A stretch of 64,000 bases of DNA from an uncultured Collinsella sp. (GCA_959019775.1 CAUEPS010000004.1:56642-120641); one strand, 5' to 3'; positions 7,327 to 16,450 are shown, counted from the first letter of the stretch. Translations and numbers: made by a program. The notes: generated from the letters alone by a model not told the origin.

Positions 7327-8727
7327 CTACTCTCCTCGCAGGTAGGCTTTGACGTCTTCTTCAATGGGGTCGTACAGGTCGGGCTGGATGCCGATGTACT
7401 TGCACGCCTCGTAGAGCACCGGCACCACGTTGGCGTGAATAGCGACGCAGTGGTGGATGTAGGGGCCCTCGACGATCTTGGCCTCGAGGCGCTTGAGGTT
7501 TTCGACCTCGACCCACAGGTAGGTGCCCATGCCGGCCGGGCCGTCGATGCCGCGGGCGTTGCCCAGCAGCAGCGAATACTCGCCGTTGTCGCCGTCAAAG
7601 CGGGCAAGGGTGAGATCGCCGTGTTTGGCCTCGGCCGTCAGCGCGCCGGGGTGGTCGAAAGCCAGCGGGTAGGTGAGCTTGGGCTTGACGGCCGCGCAGC
7701 TGCAGGGCCAGGGGCCGCAGTGCTGCAACAGCTCGCCGTTCTCGTTATCGGGATGGCGCACGGTCCAGTCGGCGAACATGCCGCGGTGACGGCCCAGGTC
7801 GGCGGCCTCGACCATCAGCGCAGTGATGGCGCCGTGGATATCGGTCTCGCATACGACGGGAATGCCCATCTCGTTAAGGATGGCGTTGGCCGCGCAGGGC
7901 ATAATGCCCAGCTCGTCCTGCAGGGCGTTCCAGCACTGGATGGCGCCGGCGTTGCAGCCGTACTTCTCGACCAGGCGCTTCATAGCGATGGCGAGCCCTG
8001 CGACCGCGGGGACCTTGTCCTCGGGTATGCAGATCTCAAAGCTGTGGCGAATGTGGTCGAGCATGGCGGCCATGGCCTGCTCGTCGGCCTGAGCGTCGCG
8101 CACAGCCTGAACAAGTTCGGTCATGGGGATGGGCGAAAGCTGGATGTTGAACTTCTCGAGCAGCTCGCCCTCGTTGCACATGGTCGACCAGAAGTCGAAC
8201 GGGCGGGTGGCCATCTGCAGGATGCGGGTGTGCTTGAAGGTCTTAACGACGTTGCACACGGCCAGGAAGTCCCAGACGCCGCGCTCGAACTCGGGATCAG
8301 TCAGGCGGCAGTTGGTCATGTAGGTGAAGGGGACCTGGAAGCGGCGCAGGACCTTGCCGGTGGCGAACAGGCCGCACTGGCTGTCGCGCAGGCGGGTGCC
8401 GTCGGGCTCGGGGCGCTCGTCGCGCGGGCCCCACAGCAGCACGGGCAGACCGAGCTCGCGGGCAAGGCGGGCGCAGACGTACTCGGTACCAAAGTTGGCG
8501 TGGCACAGCATGATGCCGTCGACGCCCTCGGCGCGGAACTTCTTGACGATAGGCTCGATATGGCTGTCGTCGAACAGCAGGCCCTCGTCGTTGATGTCGT
8601 CGATATCAACGATGTCGACGCCGATCTCGCGCAGACGGTCAGCCGTCAGACCACGATACTTGATCGCGTCCGGCGCGCTAAAGATGCTGCGGCGCGTAGG
8701 CACAAAACCGAGCTTGATCTTATCCAT
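7327..8727 (-). CDS. L-fucose/L-arabinose isomerase family protein (candidate D-apiose isomerase)
   Basis: A 466-residue aldose-ketose isomerase of the fucose isomerase fold. The C-terminal half holds VVCETDIHGAITALM near residues 291-305, which matches the position of a metal-binding acid of FucI, and later GPWPCSC and HHCVAIH segments. It is the first gene of the operon isomerase, split transketolase (two genes), FGGY kinase. That enzyme order equals the transketolase version of D-apiose degradation, so the substrate may be apiose (inference); L-fucose itself would need an aldolase, which is absent. A likely LacI-type operator lies directly upstream. Confidence 0.8.
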   Translation of the reverse strand: MDKIKLGFVPTRRSIFSAPDAIKYRGLTADRLREIGVDIVDIDDINDEGLLFDDSHIEPIVKKFRAEGVDGIMLCHANFGTEYVCARLARELGLPVLLWGPRDERPEPDGTRLRDSQCGLFATGKVLRRFQVPFTYMTNCRLTDPEFERGVWDFLAVCNVVKTFKHTRILQMATRPFDFWSTMCNEGELLEKFNIQLSPIPMTELVQAVRDAQADEQAMAAMLDHIRHSFEICIPEDKVPAVAGLAIAMKRLVEKYGCNAGAIQCWNALQDELGIMPCAANAILNEMGIPVVCETDIHGAITALMVEAADLGRHRGMFADWTVRHPDNENGELLQHCGPWPCSCAAVKPKLTYPLAFDHPGALTAEAKHGDLTLARFDGDNGEYSLLLGNARGIDGPAGMGTYLWVEVENLKRLEAKIVEGPYIHHCVAIHANVVPVLYEACKYIGIQPDLYDPIEEDVKAYLRGE

Positions 8728-8753
8728 GTACGTCCTCCCCTAGTCACATGTTC

Positions 8754-8800
8754 AGTAAACAGACGCATGTTTCGTTTTGTTCTGTTTACTAAATGTTTTA
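8754..8800 (-). promoter_or_regulatory. Probable LacI-family operator region of the isomerase operon
   Basis: A perfect inverted repeat AGTAAACAGA (8754-8763) and TCTGTTTACT (8781-8790) lies 27 bases upstream of the isomerase gene, followed by TACTAAATGTTTTA (8787-8800) and further GTAAAC half-sites to about 8875. The stretch is AT-rich against a GC-rich background. A related TAGTAAATGTTTA lies upstream of the lacI gene at 15358-16368, which suggests that this repressor binds both. Confidence 0.6.
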
Positions 8801-8892
8801 CTCTTTTGTTTATTAGTTTAGCGCGAAATACCTGTAAACGGTAGAGAAATCAGCCTAAACGGTATGTAAACGTTCTGAACATACAGGGGGAA

Positions 8893-8920
8893 CAAAAAAG
8901 AGGGCCCCAAAGGACCCTCT
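8893..8920 (-). terminator. Rho-independent terminator of the PTS IIC-IIB-IIA operon
   Basis: On the minus strand AGAGGGTCC, a short loop and GGGGCCCTCT form a hairpin followed by TTTTTTG. It lies about 90 bases after the IIA stop and before the isomerase operon's operator, so it separates the two transcripts. Confidence 0.85.
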
Positions 8921-9009
8921 CTGTCCACACAAGTATGTAAACGGAACCAATGCCGTCCATCGCCGCGAGAGAACCGCCCGCGGCGACAGCCCGGCAACAG
9001 GGCCAGCGG

Positions 9010-9327
9010 CTACGCGCCCATCTTGCGATAGACGTCCACGAACTCCTTGGCAAGGATGCCAAAGCCCTCGGCGCTCATCAGCTGATCCTCGGCATGGACG
9101 ACCAAAAGATCGATGCTCAGGTTCTCGCCGGCGGCAGTCTGCTGGACAAGGCCACCATGGGCAGCGTGGCCCTCGGCATAGTGCTGCTGGCCTTCCGTGA
9201 TCTTTGCCTCGGCCTCTTCGAACTTGCCGTCACGAGCTAGATGAATCGCATCGATATAGCAGCTGCGCGCGCAACCGACGCCTGCAATGATCTGAAAACT
9301 CTGAAGCTGAATCTCTTCTGCCGTCAT
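9010..9327 (-). CDS. PTS lactose/cellobiose-family component IIA
   Basis: A 105-residue helical phosphocarrier. The phosphorylated histidine is H78 in LLVVHAEDQLM, the position known from LacA-type IIA proteins. It takes phosphate from HPr and hands it to the IIB protein encoded just upstream. ATG 9327 (MTAEEIQ) lies two bases after the IIB stop, so the reading frames are coupled. With IIB and IIC it forms a complete uptake system for a beta-linked disaccharide or aryl glycoside. It is the last gene of its operon and is followed by a terminator at 8893-8920. Confidence 0.92.
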   Translation of the reverse strand: MTAEEIQLQSFQIIAGVGCARSCYIDAIHLARDGKFEEAEAKITEGQQHYAEGHAAHGGLVQQTAAGENLSIDLLVVHAEDQLMSAEGFGILAKEFVDVYRKMGA

Positions 9328-9329
9328 AC

Positions 9330-9632
9330 TTACAGCCCCATCAGTTCCTTGGCCTGAGCCAGAGCCTTGACGCCGTCCATCATGCCGTAGGTGGTCATGG
9401 GAATTACGCCGACCGGAACCCCGGGGCATGCGGCGCAAACTTCATCCTTGGCATAGCCAACCTGCGGCCCAAGCAGAATGCAGTCGGCATTGCGGCCAAT
9501 GGTGGCAGCCTCGTTGACGGCGTGAGCGGACACCTCGCACTCCAGGCCCTCGGCGTCGGCGGCCTTCTTGATGTTCTTCATGATGATGCCCGTGGACATG
9601 CCGCCAGCGCACATAAGAACGATGTTTTTCAT
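9330..9632 (-). CDS. PTS lactose/cellobiose-family component IIB
   Basis: A 100-residue IIB protein opening with MKNIVLMCAGGMSTG; C8 is the phosphorylated cysteine. The P-loop-like start and VGVIPMTTYGMMDG near the C-terminus are usual for the cellobiose/chitobiose IIB family. GGAAAGG lies before ATG 9632. It passes phosphate from IIA (next gene) to the sugar bound by IIC (previous gene). The gene order IIC-IIB-IIA in a compact operon supports a single transporter. Confidence 0.92.
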   Translation of the reverse strand: MKNIVLMCAGGMSTGIIMKNIKKAADAEGLECEVSAHAVNEAATIGRNADCILLGPQVGYAKDEVCAACPGVPVGVIPMTTYGMMDGVKALAQAKELMGL

Positions 9633-9722
9633 TGCAGTTCCTTTCCTGTAACCCCTCACAGGGACTTATATGTTTCGGCGATCAACGCGATCGGCCGAAC
9701 CTTCGAACTTGTGGACAATGAC

Positions 9723-11006
9723 CTACTCGGCAGAAGCCTTTGCAGCAGCTTCCTCGGCCAGTGCCTCCTTATCGGCCATCTTGACGAACGGGATAAACAG
9801 CAGTCCGACCAGCAGGATTGCGGCGAGGACGATTGCGACCAGGCCAATGCCGCCCGTAAAGAAGTTGCTGATGGGCAGCGGCACGACAAACGGCATGGAA
9901 ATGGTCGGGTTAAATGCATTGCCCAGACCGAGCATCAGGCCGACGGCGGCAGCAATGCAGGCCACGGGCTTGAGCAGGATGTAGGGGATGAACATATAAG
10001 GGTTCATGGCAATGGGCGTACCGAAGATGATGGGCTCGGAGATGTTGAAGAGTGCGGGCACCAGGGCAATCTTGGAGAGGGCCTTGTAGCGCTCGGACTT
10101 GGCCGTGAGCAGCGCAAGCTCCATGCCAAGGGCGTCAACAGAACCGACAGAGAACATGATGATGAACGACAGGTACGGCAGTGGCTGGCCGGCAACGAAT
10201 GCCTCGGTGTTGGCAAGAGCGCAGGCCTGGATAACCGGCATGTACACGCCCATCAGGACGCTGGGGTGGATACCAAAGAAGAACAGCAGGTTGCACAGCG
10301 TAAAGTAAATGACAACGGCCCAGGGGCTGGAGCCCAGGAACATAACGGGAGTGGCAATGGTGCTGTTGATGAGGTTAAAGACATCGCCATAGCTCGTCAG
10401 GCCCATACCCCACTTAAGCAGCGCGGCCGTGGTGAAGATAACGATGGCGCAGAACATCGGAGATAGCGAATCGTTAACGAACTGAGGGACGGAATCGGGC
10501 ATGGGGATGGCGATATGCTTCATAAGGAAGTTAAGCGCCTTCGGCACGATCAACGCCACGAGCAGCGCAACGAACAGACCCGAGCTGCCCAGATAACGGG
10601 TCACGATAAACGTCGAGCCGTCCTCGGCATGGCCAAGAGGAATCAGCAGGAGCAAAACGCCAATAGCCGCAACCGTCGACGTAAGGCCTTTGTTCCCGAG
10701 CACCTTGCCGTAGGAGTACGAGACCGAGGCGCACATGTAGATGGCGCCGAGGTTCATGGTAACGACCAGTACGTCGGTAATCGTCGCCGACATGCCGGTG
10801 CTGGTAAGGAACGCCTGCAACGGCGGGATCGGCAGCCCGTTGATAATGGAGAGCAGCGCCACGCCCAGCGTAACGGGCATGGTCGCCATCATGCCGGACA
10901 TAAGGCCCTTTACGACCTTAAAGCTACTCACTTTGTGGGCAATGGGACCCACGTGCTTCTCGAGGAAGCCCTGCATCGAATCGAGAACGCTCATTTTTGT
11001 GTTCAC
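9723..11006 (-). CDS. PTS lactose/cellobiose-family permease IIC
   Basis: A 427-residue integral membrane protein with about ten hydrophobic segments and the EIIC start pattern SVLDSMQGFLEKHVGPIAHKV without a signal peptide. The motifs GIHPSVLMGVYMPV and NISEPIIFGTPIAMNPYMFIP (split here, about residues 245 and 335) are typical of cellobiose-type IIC and mark the sugar site. The start is GTG 11006, with AGAGGAT six bases before it; the ATG at 10994 has no such site. It lies 84 bases after the apiosidase-like gene on the same strand, so the imported sugar is probably that enzyme's substrate (inference). Confidence 0.9.
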   Translation of the reverse strand: MNTKMSVLDSMQGFLEKHVGPIAHKVSSFKVVKGLMSGMMATMPVTLGVALLSIINGLPIPPLQAFLTSTGMSATITDVLVVTMNLGAIYMCASVSYSYGKVLGNKGLTSTVAAIGVLLLLIPLGHAEDGSTFIVTRYLGSSGLFVALLVALIVPKALNFLMKHIAIPMPDSVPQFVNDSLSPMFCAIVIFTTAALLKWGMGLTSYGDVFNLINSTIATPVMFLGSSPWAVVIYFTLCNLLFFFGIHPSVLMGVYMPVIQACALANTEAFVAGQPLPYLSFIIMFSVGSVDALGMELALLTAKSERYKALSKIALVPALFNISEPIIFGTPIAMNPYMFIPYILLKPVACIAAAVGLMLGLGNAFNPTISMPFVVPLPISNFFTGGIGLVAIVLAAILLVGLLFIPFVKMADKEALAEEAAAKASAE

Positions 11007-11089
11007 TGATCCTCTCTAAACGATTCATCTAGCTGTCAAACGGGAAATTGCGGCCGACTCTTTCCCGCCTATGACCAATGGAAATATGG

Positions 11090-12712
11090 TTACGCCTTGA
11101 GCTCGAGGACGAGGAGCCAATCCCCAACCCCGGGTTTGTCAGGCAGAATGATGCTGCCCGTGACGGCAAGGGCGTCCTCGCCGTCACGGTATGCGCCCGT
11201 GCGAGGGTTAAACCATCGGCTTGCATAGGCAGCGCCCGTCGGCACGCCCTCGATAGCAAGCTTTTGGCGCACGGTATCGCCAAAGTACGCGACGATGCGC
11301 GAAAGGTCCTGGTTGGCGGTTGCCAGCGGAGCCTTGTTGGCAAACAGGTTGCCCGCATCGGTCGTTTCGTAGGGAGCAAGCTCCCAGAAGTGATTGTCTT
11401 CGTAGAAGGAGCGCATGTAGCCCATCTGGACCGCACCTTCTCCGTCTACCGCCTGGGCCCAAGTAATGCCAAAGCGGTTGAAGATCGCCATAAAGGGGTC
11501 AAGCTCCTCAGGGCTTTCCCACACGTTGTTCCAGATTCCCTGGGCTCCGTAGGTATAGCCGGCGCCGCCGGCCTGCATGCAGATATACGCCACACGGCGC
11601 AGCATGTCTGCGGTGCACAGGCGCGTACCCATCTCCTCGAGCGTCGAGCAAAACTCGTAGAGCGCCTCGCCCTCAACGAAGGGTTTGTCGTCATGAGCTG
11701 CCAGATAGTCAAAGTAGTCGCTTGCCTTGATTATGTAATCGCCGTGACCGGCTTGGTTGAGCGTAAAGTCCATCCAGGGCTCATCCTGGTAGTAATCGGC
11801 AAAGGGGCGCTCGTTGGTATAGTGCGCTGTCGCCAGATGACCATAGCCGTCGCGTGCCTCAATCTCCAAGGCGACCTCACGCCAGCCGTCAATCATGGCG
11901 GCTCGACCTTCTTTGCGGTATCCGGCAACCTCGCCGGCAAGCGTCCACACCATCGGATATGCACCATAGCGCGCCACCAGGTAGCGGGCGAGGTGCTTTT
12001 GGTGTTCCACGGCATGCTCGCCGAGAATGGCAAACGCCCACGCTTGCCCAAGCGCATTGACTAAGCCCGCATCGGCGATATAGGCCATACGGCGGTCGAG
12101 CTCCCGCTGGTAGAAGGCCACATTAGGCACATCTTCCACACCCTTGGCCATGCCGCCGTCAATCCAATAGCGATCACCTGCGCCCATGTCAGAGCGCAGG
12201 TTGGTCTGATAGACGGTAAAGCCCTGCTTGGCACGTAGGTCGACCATGCCGCGAAATTGGCTTGTCATGCCGGGGTGGTTCGACGCATCCCAGCTCTCGC
12301 GGTAGGCAAACTCCCAATGGGTATCGCCCAGCCAAAAGAACGGCGTACCATCTGAATAGGCAAACATGCGCGAATCGTCTGCAACGCGGATAAAACCGTG
12401 GCGATACAGATCGAGGTCGCCCGCGTACGGCACGGCCTCGACGCGGCCCGTGCAGCCATTAAGACCGGTCTGCTCGGGAGCCTCGATAACATAGTTCCAG
12501 GCGCCCAGCTCGGTCGGGGCAAACGACACGCAGTAGGTACGCCCACCATCCCAGTAGGCCTCGCGGCGAATTACCCTGCCACTCGGGCCGGTGAACTCCG
12601 CCCAAATCTCAACGTCTAAAAACGGGTTATCGAACGAACAGGCGCTCTCAAACGTCAGTACAACCGGGCGCCAAATCTCGGCAACAGCGTCCTTGTTCAA
12701 CGTCATATCCAT
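11090..12712 (-). CDS. Apiosidase-like glycoside hydrolase (DUF5060 + DUF4038, GH140-like), intracellular
   Basis: A 540-residue protein with an N-terminal beta-sandwich (DUF5060-like, about 10-100) and a TIM barrel of the DUF4038 family (about 110-450), then a short beta C-terminus. WLGDTHWEF at 128-136 opens the barrel; E261 in WTLAGEV and E347/E349 in FVEGEALYE are candidate catalytic acids. DUF4038 contains GH140, whose characterised member removes D-apiose from rhamnogalacturonan II. There is no signal peptide, so it acts inside the cell, which fits substrate import by the adjacent PTS. The apiose-type catabolic operon nearby strengthens the assignment, but the precise sugar is inferred. 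The start is fixed by GAGGGG six bases upstream. Confidence 0.78.
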   Translation of the reverse strand: MDMTLNKDAVAEIWRPVVLTFESACSFDNPFLDVEIWAEFTGPSGRVIRREAYWDGGRTYCVSFAPTELGAWNYVIEAPEQTGLNGCTGRVEAVPYAGDLDLYRHGFIRVADDSRMFAYSDGTPFFWLGDTHWEFAYRESWDASNHPGMTSQFRGMVDLRAKQGFTVYQTNLRSDMGAGDRYWIDGGMAKGVEDVPNVAFYQRELDRRMAYIADAGLVNALGQAWAFAILGEHAVEHQKHLARYLVARYGAYPMVWTLAGEVAGYRKEGRAAMIDGWREVALEIEARDGYGHLATAHYTNERPFADYYQDEPWMDFTLNQAGHGDYIIKASDYFDYLAAHDDKPFVEGEALYEFCSTLEEMGTRLCTADMLRRVAYICMQAGGAGYTYGAQGIWNNVWESPEELDPFMAIFNRFGITWAQAVDGEGAVQMGYMRSFYEDNHFWELAPYETTDAGNLFANKAPLATANQDLSRIVAYFGDTVRQKLAIEGVPTGAAYASRWFNPRTGAYRDGEDALAVTGSIILPDKPGVGDWLLVLELKA

Positions 12713-12740
12713 TGCAGACCCCTCTCCGGTCTTAGTCCTG

Positions 12741-14213
12741 CTAGTTCAGTCCTCGCTCACGAGCGGATGCCATGGCAAAGTCAACGATCGCTTGGGCATC
12801 CTCGGCACAAATAAAGCCTTGTGACACCTCGATCGCCGTATCGCGCTCACACAGAGCGCGATAGTTTTCGAGCGACCCGTACAGCTCTTTGAGCATCGAT
12901 GCCGAGAACGACTCCATGTGGCCAAACAGCCCGTCCTTATCGCTCGTTTTATCGACCGTGCCCTGCCCCGGCTCCACCAAGCTCGTGTTGGAGTAGCGGG
13001 CAAACGGATGCTCGAGCAGGCAGGTGCGAAGTCCGCCCTTGGTATTTCCCAGGGCATCCTTTACGTTCTCGCCGCTCGCGTCCAGCTCAATGCGTGGACA
13101 GGTTGCCGGAGCCGCACCCGTACGGACCCAGCGGAACAGATTGCGGAATGCAGCATGGAACAGATACTGCGACGGATAGGCGTTTGCCTCGGCATGCTTA
13201 CCGACATACACCGGCAGATGGTCGATACGCTTGAGATCCTCGTCGTCTTGGTAATAGTCGACGTAACTCCACTGCGTATCGTGGGAAGCACCCGTCACCT
13301 CGTACAGCCGGTACTTAAAATCGGGATCGTCGCTATCGGGCATAAGCGTGCGCCAACTCTCAAAGCGACCGTTCTCGCTTTCGGTCTGAAGGGCGATAAA
13401 CGGCTCCTCGACGTGCTCCACACGCAGTAGATGGTGTGCGTATTCCCGGCAGCATTCATACTGGCTGACGGGAATGCACATCGAATGGATGCCGCCGCCA
13501 GACAGGTATCCGTCAAACACGCGGCCGTCACGGCGCACCTCCTCGCGATAGGCAAAACTGTTAAGGTAGCGGAACAGATAGGCGCCGGACTGAGACCATC
13601 CTGTAAGGCAAATTGCCTGGCGAGGATAGTCGCGGATCGGGTTAAGGTCGGAGTCTCCGCGCAAGAGCCACGCAAGATCGGTCAGCATATCCCAAAACAG
13701 GCCAGTCTCGTAGGAGATGTCCATGTCGGGAAGCGCGCCGTCGCGTTCGAGCTGTTCCGGATCAAAGTCAAAGGGCCGCTCGGGAGTTGGGTTTGCCCAG
13801 CTCATGAAGGCATAGCGATCGGGATTGAATTCCTTGAGCTTGGCGATGGTATTGGGCTTGCTGGTAATGCCCACATAGATATCGCCAGAGCGCACAAACT
13901 CGCCGTGACCCAGAATCCACATGCGCTCGATTTCCATAAACGATGTGGGATTGATGATCTCCACGACCACATTGCCACTCGCTTGCGCCGGATTTTTCGG
14001 AGCACGAACAACGATCCGATTGGAATAAGGGGCGTCGGCAGTCATGACCTCCACGCCGCCGTCTTCGTCGGCGGTGCGATACACGTTGGCGGTACCGTCA
14101 ACGCGATACTCGCGCTCGACGTAACCCTTTGCACTCAGATGACAGTAGCGCTCGGCGCTCGAAAACGGATAGCTCTCATCCGTAATGGGCATTTCAAAAA
14201 TACCGCTGATCAT
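12741..14213 (-). CDS. Alpha/beta hydrolase domain protein (Abhydrolase_10-like), probable esterase
   Basis: A 490-residue hydrolase. The nucleophile serine is probably S207 in GWSQSGAY (205-212), the form seen in the Abhydrolase_10 family rather than a strict GxSxG box. VVVEIINPTS and the later GASHDTQW, which may hold the catalytic histidine, agree. No signal peptide is present. The gene is the first of the minus-strand set leading to the apiosidase-like gene 29 bases downstream, so the two are cotranscribed. A role in removing acyl groups (for example malonyl or acetyl) from plant glycosides before sugar cleavage is plausible but not shown. AAGGGGG precedes the ATG. Confidence 0.75.
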   Translation of the reverse strand: MISGIFEMPITDESYPFSSAERYCHLSAKGYVEREYRVDGTANVYRTADEDGGVEVMTADAPYSNRIVVRAPKNPAQASGNVVVEIINPTSFMEIERMWILGHGEFVRSGDIYVGITSKPNTIAKLKEFNPDRYAFMSWANPTPERPFDFDPEQLERDGALPDMDISYETGLFWDMLTDLAWLLRGDSDLNPIRDYPRQAICLTGWSQSGAYLFRYLNSFAYREEVRRDGRVFDGYLSGGGIHSMCIPVSQYECCREYAHHLLRVEHVEEPFIALQTESENGRFESWRTLMPDSDDPDFKYRLYEVTGASHDTQWSYVDYYQDDEDLKRIDHLPVYVGKHAEANAYPSQYLFHAAFRNLFRWVRTGAAPATCPRIELDASGENVKDALGNTKGGLRTCLLEHPFARYSNTSLVEPGQGTVDKTSDKDGLFGHMESFSASMLKELYGSLENYRALCERDTAIEVSQGFICAEDAQAIVDFAMASARERGLN

Positions 14214-14264
14214 CTCGTCCCCCTTGCTGTTGCGTTTGCTGAGACAGACTCTACTGGGGACGCT

Positions 14265-14334
14265 ACTTAACTTCTATTGATTCTTAAGTTGAGTTACTAA
14301 TTATTTAGCTTAATAAACAGCCTGGTGTTAAGCT
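14265..14334. promoter_or_regulatory. Divergent control region with two inverted-repeat operators
   Basis: ACTTAA (14265-14270) with TTAAGT (14284-14289), and AGCTTAA (14307-14313) with TTAAGCT (14328-14334), lie in an AT-rich gap between the hydrolase start (14213) and the divergent lacI gene (14366). They are candidate sites for that LacI protein, which would then control itself and the esterase/apiosidase/PTS operon. Confidence 0.5.
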
Positions 14335-14365
14335 CATGGTAAGTTCACAAACGTTAGGAACCACC

Positions 14366-15361
14366 ATGGCCGTTACTGCAAAACAAATCGCTGACCAGCT
14401 GGGAATTTCGGCAGCGGCCGTTTCCCTTGCACTTAACAATCGACGCGGCGTAAGCGAAAAAACACGGCAGCTGGTACTTAGCACCGCCGAAGCTCTAGGT
14501 TACGACTTTAGCAAGATTAAGTTCGAGCGCCAAAAGAGCGGAACCGTTGCCTTGGTTGCCTTTAACCGGCGCCGCATCTTTGCGCGCCCCTTCTTCGCCG
14601 ATATGCTCGCCGGAGTCGAGGGCGCTCTTAGACACGCGGGATTCTCGTTTTCGCTGGTGAACTACTCACCGTTCGAAAACACTCAGCAACAGATCGCCGA
14701 CATCGCCGAAGCGCAATATGATGGTGTCATCATCCTTGCAACTGAGATGTTCGAATCGGATTTTATGCCGTTTGCATCGCTGGACTGCCCTCTGCTGCTG
14801 TTGGACTCATGCATGAGCGCTGGGGTCGATACGGTCAAGATCGACAACGCCGCCAGCATGATGCTAGCCGTGCAGTACCTGCATTCGAAGTATGGATCTG
14901 TCCCCGGGCTGTTAACGACGCCCGTTACCGTGAGCAACTTCACCGAACGACGCTTCGCCTACGAACACGCCATCGGTCAGCTATCGGGCTCGGAAAAGTG
15001 CGGCATCATCCACGAACTCGCCGTCGCTCCAGATGAAGCATACGCCGACATGCTCGACATTATTGATTCGGGCGAACCCCTCGCCCAAAACTACGTCGCT
15101 GTCTTTGACGATATAGCTATTGGGGCCATGAAAGCCTTTATCGAGCGTGGTTATCGCGTGCCCGATGACGTACGCATCGTCGGCTTCGACAACAACGCCG
15201 GCGGAACCTACGTGCAGCCACAACTGACCACGCTCAATGTTCCTTCGGAGTATATGGGCGCCGTCGCCGCACGGCGCCTCGTCGAGGTTATCGACGAGGC
15301 CGAGCACCACCCGCTCAAGATCGAGCTGGGGGCATCGCTCATCAAGCGCCGTTCTGCCTAG
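14366..15361 (+). CDS. LacI-family transcriptional regulator, divergent from the esterase/apiosidase operon
   Basis: A 331-residue repressor: N-terminal helix-turn-helix VTAKQIADQLGISAAAVSLA (residues 3-22), then the hinge and a periplasmic-binding-protein-like sugar sensor with the usual FDDIAIGAMKAFIERGYRVP and VGFDN segments. It is transcribed away from the esterase/apiosidase/PTS operon over a 152-bp region with two inverted repeats, so it is the likely local repressor, released by an imported sugar or its phosphate. ATG 14366 is chosen because it starts the HTH and has AGGA upstream. Its stop overlaps the stop of the converging second lacI gene by three bases. Confidence 0.9.
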   Translation: MAVTAKQIADQLGISAAAVSLALNNRRGVSEKTRQLVLSTAEALGYDFSKIKFERQKSGTVALVAFNRRRIFARPFFADMLAGVEGALRHAGFSFSLVNYSPFENTQQQIADIAEAQYDGVIILATEMFESDFMPFASLDCPLLLLDSCMSAGVDTVKIDNAASMMLAVQYLHSKYGSVPGLLTTPVTVSNFTERRFAYEHAIGQLSGSEKCGIIHELAVAPDEAYADMLDIIDSGEPLAQNYVAVFDDIAIGAMKAFIERGYRVPDDVRIVGFDNNAGGTYVQPQLTTLNVPSEYMGAVAARRLVEVIDEAEHHPLKIELGASLIKRRSA

Positions 15362-16368
15362 AGCTCGCGCACGCTCTGGCGCTCGACAAAATAGGTCGAG
15401 ACGGCCGTTTTGCAGGTATAGCTCTTGGGATTGCGGATGTTGCCCACCAGACGGCGCACCGCGATCTCGCCCACCTCGTGCTTGGGAACATGCACCGTGG
15501 TGAGTGGCGGGTTGGAGAAGGCGCCCACGGAAAGATCGTCGAAGCCAATCATCGAGACATCTTCGGGCACGCGAATGCCATGCTCGCTCAACGCACGCAT
15601 AGCACCCACGGCGAGGACGTCGTTCTCGGCAAAGAAAGCCGTCGGCAGTTCATCATGCGAAACGGTATCGAGCCATGCGCCCATGTCGCGATAGGCGCCC
15701 TCGAGCGTGGTGCCCAGCGTGACGCGCCATGTCGGATTGGCCTCAAGGCCTGCATCTTCAAGCGCTTGGCGATAGCCGCGCTCGCGATCCTTGAAATTGC
15801 GGATGCGCAGGTCGCCTGCCAGGTAGCCGATTTGCTTGTGGCCCTTCTCGATAAGGTAATCCACGGCACGCAGCACCGAATCGGTATTGGCAATGACTAC
15901 AGCATCAAAGTACTGGCGATCGCTCCAGCCGTCGAGCACGATCAGGTGGGCGGCGGCGTTGGCGAACAAAGCGTAGTCTTCCTCACCCAGCTCGGTACCC
16001 ATCAGCACGATGGCGGCCGACGGGTCGGCGATCAGGCCCTCGACCTGCGGGCGCACGGCGTCCAGGTCGCTAAAGTCGAGCGAGACAAAGCTCGTGCTCA
16101 TGCCGTGGCGACGCGCCTGGCGCTCCACGCCCTCGATGACCGCGGGATGGAAGGTGCTCTCGTCCAGGATGGCGCCCGTCTTGCGCGCAAGCACAAACTG
16201 GATGCTCTCGAGCTGCGTCGACTGCTGATAGCCAAGCGACTGCGCGCACTCCAGGATGACCTTGGCGGTCTCCTCGCTCACGCTGCGCTTGCGGTTGAGC
16301 GCGTTGGACACGGTTGCGGGCGAAAAGCCGGTAATGCGGCTGATCTCGCGGACGCTTGCTTTAGCCAT
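15358..16368 (-). CDS. LacI-family transcriptional regulator
   Basis: A 336-residue repressor with helix-turn-helix SVREISRITGFSPATVSNAL (residues 4-23) and a sugar-sensor domain ending in MIGFDDLSVGAFSNPPLTTV. It is transcribed toward the first lacI gene, with overlapping stop codons. Its own upstream region has TAGTAAATGTTTA (16461-16473), similar to the operator region of the isomerase operon at 8787-8800, so it may regulate that operon, itself, or the GH1/PTS module beside it. ATG 16368 is chosen over the upstream in-frame start at 16449 because the HTH begins there and a LacI protein normally starts two to four residues before it. Confidence 0.9.
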   Translation of the reverse strand: MAKASVREISRITGFSPATVSNALNRKRSVSEETAKVILECAQSLGYQQSTQLESIQFVLARKTGAILDESTFHPAVIEGVERQARRHGMSTSFVSLDFSDLDAVRPQVEGLIADPSAAIVLMGTELGEEDYALFANAAAHLIVLDGWSDRQYFDAVVIANTDSVLRAVDYLIEKGHKQIGYLAGDLRIRNFKDRERGYRQALEDAGLEANPTWRVTLGTTLEGAYRDMGAWLDTVSHDELPTAFFAENDVLAVGAMRALSEHGIRVPEDVSMIGFDDLSVGAFSNPPLTTVHVPKHEVGEIAVRRLVGNIRNPKSYTCKTAVSTYFVERQSVREL

Positions 16369-16450
16369 CGTTCCCCCTAGCATCGGTCGCGGCCGAGCAT
16401 CGTGGCTTGACCGCCCCGTGGCTCGGCAACTAAACGACCGCAAATTCAAT

